Below, in pieces: positions 56,755-64,000 of a stretch of 64,000 nt of DNA (positions are counted from its first letter, which is position 1; the number at the start of each line of letters is the position of its first letter). A model generated the notes under the pieces. It worked only from the letters and a program-made list of their open reading frames with translations, ran no database searches and was not told the origin of the DNA. The DNA is from Topomyia yanbarensis (lineage: Eukaryota; Arthropoda; Insecta; Diptera; Culicidae): the NCBI RefSeq assembly GCF_030247195.1, contig NC_080671.1, positions 430,218,539-430,282,538 of the forward strand, read 5' to 3'. The translations under genes and the position numbers were made by a program.

Positions 56755-57343
56755 ATAATGCACGAGTACGGTTTTCCGGACAAGCTAACACGATTAGTCA
56801 AAGCGCCGATCTATCGGATGATGTGCGTCCGGTCGAACAAAATTCGCCACCGCACGAAGTTGATTATGTACAAGACACTGATTAGACCGGTCGTCCTCTA
56901 TGGACATGAGACCTGGACCATGCTCGTGGAGGACCAACGCGCCATTGGAGTTTTCAAACGAAAGGTGTTGCGTACCGTCTATAGTGGCGTGCAGATGGAA
57001 GACGGAACGTGGCGCAGGCGAAAGTACCATGCGTTGCATCAGCTGCTGGAAGAACCATCCATCGCGCATACCGCAAAAATAGGACGTTTGCGGTGGGCTG
57101 GACACGTCATGAGAATGTCGGACGACGAGACGGTGAAGATGGTTCTTGAGGGCGACCCTAGAGGAACTAGAAGACTGGGCGCACAGCGAGCACGATGGAC
57201 CGACGAGATAGAGGACGACCTGCGGACTCTTCGAAGACTGCGAAGCTGGCGACAAGCAGCAATGGACCGAGTGGAGTGGAACCGGCTTCTGCATAAAGCA
57301 AGACGCAACAAGGCTCTAGCCTGAACGGTAAGGTAAGTAAGTA
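56755..57343 (+). mobile_element. RTE-like LINE 3' fragment with internal deletion
   Basis: The 188-codon frame opens EYGFPDKLTRLVKA (RT thumb side) and jumps directly to NKIRHRTKLIMYKTLIRPV, LYGHETWTMLVEDQRAIGVF, WRRRKYHALHQLLEEPSIAH, LRWAGHVMRMSDDETVKMVL and GAQRARWTDEIEDDLRTL. This C-terminal region resembles that of the LINE at 15.3-16.9 kb. It ends with a GGTAAGGTAAGTAAGTAA tail, the short tandem 3' end typical of RTE elements. The catalytic box is lost in the deletion. Confidence 0.8.
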
Positions 57344-57344
57344 A

Positions 57345-58800
57345 CAATGTGGTCAATCAATTTGCTGAACTTGTCAATTCATAAAGTTGGTCTTAGAACC
57401 ATGGAGTTCATACTTATGACCTACACATTTTTTGGCTACATAATGACCTTTTGGAAGATCTGGAACATCTATGGAACTGGCCAATTCATGAACCTTGTCC
57501 TAGAGTTCTAAGATTTTTTTGAAATATCATTCCAATTCGGGAATATCATTCGCATAAATTCGCACTTGTGACCACATTCGTATCGTTCCGAAAGATGCGG
57601 AACTGGCTCTGGAAGTCTATGGTTTCCTCGAAAGTTTTAGTTTTTTTTAGAATTATTATTGCAAAGAAATTGTATTTGTGACCGGAACAAAGACCCTATT
57701 TGTGAACTGGACAATTCTACGCCGGATCATCCGAAAGGTTAATGGGTCTCTGTCCCAGTCACAAGTGCGAATTTATGCAAATGATATACTCTTATATATT
57801 TTCAAAAATATCTCAGGACAAGATTCATTAATTGACCAGCTGCTCGGATGTTCCAGATCTTTCGGAAACTTATTTTGTGGCCAATTTTCCAGTTATAACC
57901 ACGAATTTATATACATTTCATCGATTGTAGAGTGAGTAATTATGAGTAAGTAGGCTTTGTTTGTTCGAATATTCACCATTGGCGGCTACAGCTGACTGAC
58001 AAAGGAGGGGCACGCCTTTCTTACAAAATATTTCTTATAGATGATTTCAAAAAATGAATACATTTAGAAGCGTAGAACTTTGGAAACTCATTGCTTAACA
58101 CGGTTCATATTTAGGGATTGGCGACTACTTAATCAAACACCATCCTTGTATGAAATCACAATTTTGTATAATTCGTTTATTCGATACGGCTCATTGCGGT
58201 GTCTTAACGGAGTCTTATATATTTACAAAATGTAACTAAAACAAAACCAAATGTTTGTCGGATTTCGTACATGCTGCTTTCTATAGCTTCTTTCGCGGCA
58301 GGGAAACACTTATCTGCTGGTCGCCTGCTGCATCTTGAGGTTCATATACTTTTCTTTTATCATTCACGTAAAGATGGGAAATCCGTTCGCGATCGGTTCA
58401 GGATAACGGGTTCTTCAAATAGAAAGAGGGAACGAGAGTTCTCTTCAAAGCACAGTAGTACTTACTTAATTCGCTTGGAAACGAATTGGTCAGTTCACCT
58501 AACGCAGGTCGCCAAATTCAAGGGACGAATTTTTAGGCGAACGAATGACAATCCTGGATGCTTTCTTAATTTGGAACTGAACGAAGAACGAAATTCAAGA
58601 AGAATAGAAAAAATCCTCAGGCAAACGCTCAACGAGAGTTTTCACTCAAAAATTAAACTGCATGTGTCTTCCGGCCTTTCCAGATCAGACTGTTTCGACA
58701 ATCATTCACTGTGTACAATTAAAAATTCAACTGAACGAAAAAATGGTTCGTGTGATCTAGTTTTTTTACAGAACTAGTCTGCCCATCTCTAATCAGTCAT
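57345..58800. other. no gene seen
   Basis: Frames of 85 and 168 codons (57678, 58271) have no recognised motif. The phrases around 57400-57900 (GAACCATGGAGTTC, TGGAAGATCTGGAACATCTATGG, AACTGGCCAATTC) repeat loosely, suggesting a worn tandem structure. Confidence 0.35.
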
Positions 58801-59028
58801 GCCGTGTTCGTGCTCACGATCAAATGTTTTGCGTTACCTCTTGCACTTACAGGTGACAAAACCCGCATTGAAGGTGCTGGCATCAACATGTTGTGATGTC
58901 GAAAAGTCGAATACAACGCACCCTTATTCATCCTACCATTTAAACTAATGCGTTGAATAGAGATAGCAGACACTGCTCTAACTAATGTGTTCAAATGGGT
59001 GGGATGAATAGAGGTGCTAAGATGACCC
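58800..59028 (-). mobile_element. MITE family M1, copy D
   Basis: Read on the minus strand from a TA at 59029-59030: GGGTCATCTTAGCACCTC, TTAGTTAGAGCAGTGTCTGC and TTCAACGCATTAG. It matches the left half of copies A, B and E. The other end is worn, so the 58800 boundary is approximate. Confidence 0.6.
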
Positions 59029-59772
59029 TAGTAACTCTAGTTAAGAGGGGATAGATCTTTCGACCCGCATTCTCGCTACAAGAACATCATCAGTCATACT
59101 CGGGAATAAGTTTCTTCAAATATTAGGTGAAACGGATTCTACATCTCCAAATTATGATGTGTATTTTGCATTTGGTTTACGAGATACGCGTTGATAGCTC
59201 ATATAACATTACCTCTATCCAGACTTGTTATAAACACTTCAAGACACAATGAGGGCTAATATCCCTCCCTCAGGATGAGGTAGAAAAGAATGATGCAACG
59301 GGAGCATCTCTACCGTTGTGTGTGAGGACCCGAAAAATGAGAGAGTTCCTCTCTTGCTCAACGAAATGATGTGGATAAATATTTTATTACGCATGGGATA
59401 TTTGCTCCGTGGAGGAGAGTGGGCTTCACCTTATGATGATTCAAGAGGAGTTTGTGATGTCCTCACACGCCTTGTGAGGAGGTAATGATTAGCTGCTATG
59501 AGGTCTTGTTATATGGGTTTGATGCGTGTGCAAAGCTTATTTCTGATGTATATTTTTATTTTTGAAATGAATGTATAGTTAAGCGTTGCATGAAGCAATT
59601 CAACTGTTTAAATATATACATAGTATTCAATTATGTATAGGGTCATGGGCCTCTTTTCGCCCTATTACAATTAGCTCTTAACCCTTTTGAAACCATTGGT
59701 TAGAGTAGTGTCTGCCATATCTTTGTACTATCTTTTGACTTAAATGGTAGTGCGATGCGACAAACAGAAGTA

Positions 59773-60266
59773 CACTCAAGTTTTTTTTTACGCGGTTTTT
59801 TTTTGCGCGGTATTTTTTTACGCGGTTTTTTTTTACGCGGATTTTGAAATTTACGCGGTTTTCATTTACGCGGATTTTGAAATTTACGCGGTTTTCATTT
59901 ACGCGGTTTTTGAAATTTACGCGGTTTTCATTTACGCGGTTTTTGAAATTTACGCGGTTTTCATTTACGCGGATTTTGGAATTTACGCGGTACCCATCAA
60001 TGAGGTTCCCTTTATCGCGGATTCTTAAATTTAAGTGGTCTTCATTTACGCGGATTTTGAAATTTACGCGGTTTTCATTTACGCGGATTTTGAAATTTAC
60101 GCGGTTTTCATTTACGCGGATTTTGAAATTTACGCGGTTTTCATTTACGCGGATTTTGAAATTTACGCGGTTTTCATTTACGCGGATTTTGAAATTTACG
60201 CGGTTTTCATTTACGCGGTTTTCATTTACGCGGCTCGTATCCCCCGCGTAAAAAAAAACCTGAGTG
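59773..60266. mobile_element. TA-flanked element made of a CGCG-rich tandem array
   Basis: CACTCAAGTTTTTTTTTACG (left) and its inverted form CGTAAAAAAAAACCTGAGTG (right) lie between TA dinucleotides (59771-59772, 60267-60268). Almost everything between is the 33-bp repeat described separately. It is inserted in M1 copy E. Confidence 0.78.
59843..60235. repeat. 33-bp tandem repeat, about 11-12 units
   Basis: The unit is TTTACGCGGTTTTCATTTACGCGGATTTTGAAA, given here as TTTACGCGGTTTTCA plus TTTACGCGGATTTTGAAA. Because 33 is divisible by three, all frames stay open, which explains 87-199-codon frames on both strands. One worn unit at about 59990-60045 interrupts the array. Confidence 0.88.
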
Positions 60267-60381
60267 TATTCCACCATTCTCGGGCCGGTGGTTCTTAGGA
60301 ACGAAGCAAACGTGTTGGTGCCAAGTTATAGAAATTTCATCGATTGTAGGCCTCGTAAGTGATAAAATAGTACAGTACCCT

Positions 60382-61339
60382 CCTTGAGGCGCCAAAGCCA
60401 TCTATTATTACAATATAATACTCGTTTAGGAAGAAGTAGTTAGGTATTAAAAATTGCTACGTTTTTTTACGTATGGCACCCATAGCTAAGCTAAAACATG
60501 ACACACATGTTTCTATTGAAGCAAACCGTTTATTCGTTACGCACTGTCCAGGTGGATTAAAAATAAGTTACCAAAACTTCATCATAACTCATTTCACGTT
60601 TCTATAGTGATTTCTTAACTTTTCAAGTGAACTAGCATAGGTTATAGTGCAACACAAAAAGTTTTGAAAAATGTTGCATGCCCCCAAATTGATTTATAAC
60701 AGTATTAAATGCTCTTCCGAATTATTATGAGAACCATGACATGCCTTAGGAAGAATGTTGAACCATTTGCATATTTGTCATGAAAAAATGCAAAACATGA
60801 CAATTTTCTTATTATTGTCGCAATTTAGCATAATATTTCTTTCATAACAGAATAATACAGCGTACCTTTGGAAAGGTGCAGTTGTTCTCTCTAGAACTTT
60901 CTATAAATCGGCTAAGACTGGACAACGTAACTAATGTTTTGGTGACAAAGGTCCCAGAAAATGTTTTTGCTATAAGTGAAGATGATAAGGAGTAATGAGA
61001 GCAGCCTTTATTTTTTCAAATTTTTCATAGCACTTTGAAGGCAATACATTCGTTAAAAATCGGTTAACATGTTATTTTAAAAATAATAATGATGTTGTAA
61101 AGCACTCCCGTAGGTACCCGGGCAATGATGTGAAAAAGAACTCTGCGAAATTTCTAAACGATTAGTATAGGAGGTTTTAAGTTAGTGTGTACACCGCATT
61201 TTTTCGAGTTTCCTCCTGAAAATTCAATGTCACTCACCCAATGTTTAATACTTTGTAATGAATATTTTTGTTTTTCGAGAGTTGTCCTACTGGAGCTGTA
61301 GAGCTAGGTTCTCGGAAGGGCTCCCCGTCAGAATCACAT
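60382..61339. other. no gene seen
   Basis: AT-rich, with no frame of interest and no clear inverted termini. Confidence 0.45.
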
Positions 61340-62900
61340 ACTACAATTTGCAGACGAGACAGGCAATGTCGCCCACTAAAACACTGCATTAGGCCAATTG
61401 TAGCGTGCCGTGATTCTGAATGTGATATTCATTGTACGGTTTAGGGCTCGAACATTTGTACGTTAACGTGCTCGATCGCGTGTGCGTTTGTATGTCGCGT
61501 GTGCTAACGTGTATGAACTTCGCGTGTATAAAGTCTATTTTATAACCGTGTGCCTTTCGCATATTCGCGTGTGTTCTAGAATGATCGCGCGCGGACCGTG
61601 AATCTGATACTTAATTTTTGTGTACGGTTCAGATTCCAGAAGAAAGTGGGTTCTTACATATCATTAGAATTCCCATTCATGTCGCCGTAGAACGCGTGGT
61701 CTAGTGGATATAAGCTTTATTTTTTTTGATTGGTCCAACTGAATGTATGGACCTAAATTGCTAGAATGAAGGCTAAAGATTTCCGGACGCGGATCGCGCG
61801 CGTTTGCGGGTTCGCGTTTGAGACCGCGTTTGTAACTTCGTAAGTACTAAAACGTTCACACAATTGCCGGAGTGTTATCAAGTTTACGCGATCTCGGGCA
61901 TAGGTGTGCGTAGATGATCGCGAAGGGCTTAAGCGTTCGTATGTTGACGTGTTTGTCGCGTGTGCTCGCGCGTATGTGACTTCGCGTGTATAAATTCGAT
62001 TTTGAAACCCTGCGGCCATTCATATATTCGCGGACCGTCATTCTGATCTTTAGCTTTCGGTGTACGGATCACATTCTGACAGAGAGAGAGAGAGTTACCC
62101 CATATCACTAGAGTTTCCGGTCATGTCGCCATGGAACGTTTTGTCTAGTGGATACCCGATCAGAAACACATAACAAGAATATTTCAAAACTATATCTCCC
62201 GTTGTTACTTGTTATAATTTTAACTACTAACTACTAACGAGACTAAATTTATAACACAATATGTTACGAAAATTGCATTCTGTTATAATCTTGTTATTTC
62301 ATTTTGATCGGGTATGGGAGTTATTTTTATTTTTTTTATTAATTAACAAGAACCTAGATTGTTGGTACCGAGGATAGACTTCCGGACGATCCCGATTCAT
62401 GATGGCGCGAGCGCGGGAGTTTGTAGGTTGACGCTTGAGATCGTGTTGCTAAGTTTATGAGTGCTGAGATTTTCACCTTATCACCGGGGTGTAATCATGT
62501 TTGCGAGTTCGTGGGCGTAGGTTGCTTGGAAAATCGCGAGGGGCTCTAACGTTTGTGCGCTGACGTGATTTTGTAACGTGTGTTCTTGAATGGTTGCGCG
62601 AGCCGTGAGTCTGATATTAAATTTTCGGTGCGCGGTTAGAATTCTGGCAGAGAGTGGGATCGTTTATATCGATAGGGTTCCCGGTCATGTCGCCATGAGA
62701 CGTGTTTCTAATAGGTATGGGCGTATTTTCTTAATTGGTCCAGCTGAAGGCATGGACCTAGGCTTCTAGGATCAAGAATAGACTTCCGGACGTGATTGAT
62801 TCGCAATCGCGTGCGCGAGGGCATTTGTGTAGGTTCCCGCTTGATACCGCGTTTGAGAATGTGTGAGTGTTAAGACGATCACTATCACCATCTTTGCTGA
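61340..62900 (+). repeat. CpG-rich repeat R2, tandem worn units
   Basis: At least three units follow in the same orientation. The phrase GGGCTCGAACATTTGTACG-TTAACGTG near 61445 recurs as GGGCTTAAGCGTTCGTATG-TTGACGTG near 61925 and GGGGCTCTAACGTTTGTGCG-CTGACGTG near 62540. ATTGGTCCAACTGAATG-type and CTTCCGGACG-type phrases recur near 61735/61780, 62385 and 62735/62785. A single inverted copy is at 36950-37500. No protein is encoded. A GAGAGAGAGAGAG run is at about 62083. Confidence 0.7.
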
Positions 62901-64000
62901 CCCAGCTGAAGGCGGGTGTAGAATGGCAGTATAGGACGCGAAAAGAAGAAATAAAGGACAATATATGAGAGACGTAATAGATTAGATGGGTACAAGATAC
63001 AGCTGAATTTATGATCATCACATGAAAGATATACATTAGTACTTCAAACTCTACCAATACTTGAATAGCCAACCACCACACATAGCACATCCTTTCTTTT
63101 TTTATGTTGCTAGCCGTGCATTGAAGAATGCCTAAAACTCTGAACTAGGGCCCGTCGAGTCCAGTCCGTCTCGTCCTGTCGTGTCTGGGGCTTCCAGGGT
63201 ACATGCATTCACCCGACGCGACTAGCTTATGTCAGCTTAATTGTGCACTGGTTTCGTAGAATCGAGGCGATCATCGAAATGATAGATCCTACGAGTGAAT
63301 GCACTTGGCCCAGTCACCCGTCGAGCATTTGTATATTTGCGAGTTTGAATGTTTACGTGTGTATGGGAAGTGTTGTGTGTTGAGATATGTGTGTTACCTG
63401 TAAATAATAAGTTAATACAAATAATATTTAATGTGTTAAAATAAGACATGTGTAATATGCTACTTGCAGTTTTTGGTCGTTCCTACTTATCTGATTCAAT
63501 TGAGTATGTAGAGTACATCTCAATTCTTCTAAAACCTGGCGACGTCTGATGGTAGCGAATAGTCATTGTTGGCAGCAATGTTACCCTTTTTGATGAATGA
63601 GCTCGGAGAGGTCATCATAGGAATGTGACGCATGAGACCGAAAATAAATAAAACAAAATGAAATAAAGAGAATAGTTAGTATTATTATTGATTATTATTG
63701 GAACAACACACATTTAACAAGCAATAAAACTACTTGGAACCGTCTAAATACCAGAAAATGATATATATTTACCATTAACGACAATTGCACTCCGTTAGAA
63801 ATTTTTCATGCTATGCTGACCGTGAATGCATGATTGATGTGCGTCGGTAAATTAATCATACCTTCATTTATCCAATCCGAATAAATCGAATCGAATGCAC
63901 GAATTGAACACCGGTAAAAAGTGATCCAAAGAAGGATTACCCACTATTGTACCATCCATTCCCTGACCCATATGTCACAAATACTCAGACGAACACATAC
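62901..64000. other. no gene seen
   Basis: Possible further worn R2 fragment at about 63300-63380 (CCCGTCGAGCATTTGTATATT, GTTTACGTGTGTATG). The rest is AT-rich without a conserved frame. Confidence 0.4.

Larger units (their letters stand above)
59640..60381 (+). mobile_element. MITE family M1, copy E, carrying a nested element
   Basis: Begins GGGTCATGGGCCTCTTTTCG after TA (59638-59639), contains GGTTAGAGTAGTGTCTGCCA, and resumes after the nested element with TTTCATCGATTGTAGGCCTC, ending ACAGTACCCT. Order and orientation match copy B. Confidence 0.75.

Noticed and set aside
59843..60235. CRISPR-like array (regular short repeats)
   Set aside because: Repeats are contiguous with no unique spacers, the genome is eukaryotic, and the array sits inside a transposon-like element.
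59678..60298. Long open frames on both strands with FTRFSFTRILK- or VNENRVNFKIR-type repeats
   Set aside because: The frames stay open only because the 33-bp DNA unit is divisible by three; all frames on both strands are open and no protein family is recognised.

Overview
The window looks like nuclear DNA of a culicine-type mosquito. Its genes have spliced insect-style structures with short introns of 53-108 bp beside two introns of 12-18 kb packed with transposons. Repeats fill most of the space, and one mariner-like relic has the DD37E spacing known from mosquitoes. The species cannot be named from sequence alone.

Only three protein-coding genes are well supported, all on the + strand. The first (10767-12808, four exons) is an SLC26-family sulfate/anion transporter with the family signature and a C-terminal STAS domain. 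The second and third are tandem paralogues of the mitochondrial phosphate carrier (SLC25A3 family). Copy A has exons at 19380-19745, 37605-37945 and 38009-38354. Copy B has exons at 39772-40131, 52467-52807 and 52868-53213. Both have the same exon boundaries and phases, and in both the first intron is huge (17.9 and 12.3 kb). The carriers bring phosphate into the mitochondrial matrix for ATP synthesis. I see no functional link to the SLC26 gene beyond proximity.

The rest is a mosaic of mobile DNA. Retrotransposon relics are: an RTE-like LINE (15.3-16.9 kb, minus), a second RTE-like 3' piece (56.8-57.3 kb), a jockey-superfamily LINE (54.0-56.4 kb), LINE ORF1 debris (9.1-9.8 kb), two R1-clade relics (33.6-35.8 kb minus; 41.5-43.6 kb plus), a Ty3/gypsy gag-protease-RT relic (20.9-23.2 kb, minus) and a BEL/Pao relic (32.5-36.6 kb) split by one of the R1 copies. 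All coding parts are broken.

DNA elements are abundant, and several have exact target-site duplications. A 6.8 kb block (24208-31039) has hAT-like ends and an 8-bp duplication. A 1.2 kb element inside it has a 21-bp perfect inverted repeat and its own 8-bp duplication. Two nearly identical ~250-bp MITEs have 4-bp duplications. A TA-flanked MITE family has four copies here; one copy hosts a DD37E mariner relic and another hosts an element made of a 33-bp CGCG-rich tandem array.

I found no CRISPR array, no tRNA or rRNA gene, and no convincing new multi-gene system. The most interesting signals are the nested DNA elements with exact junctions, the tandem-array MITE, and the possibility of transcripts that mix exons of the two phosphate carrier genes.
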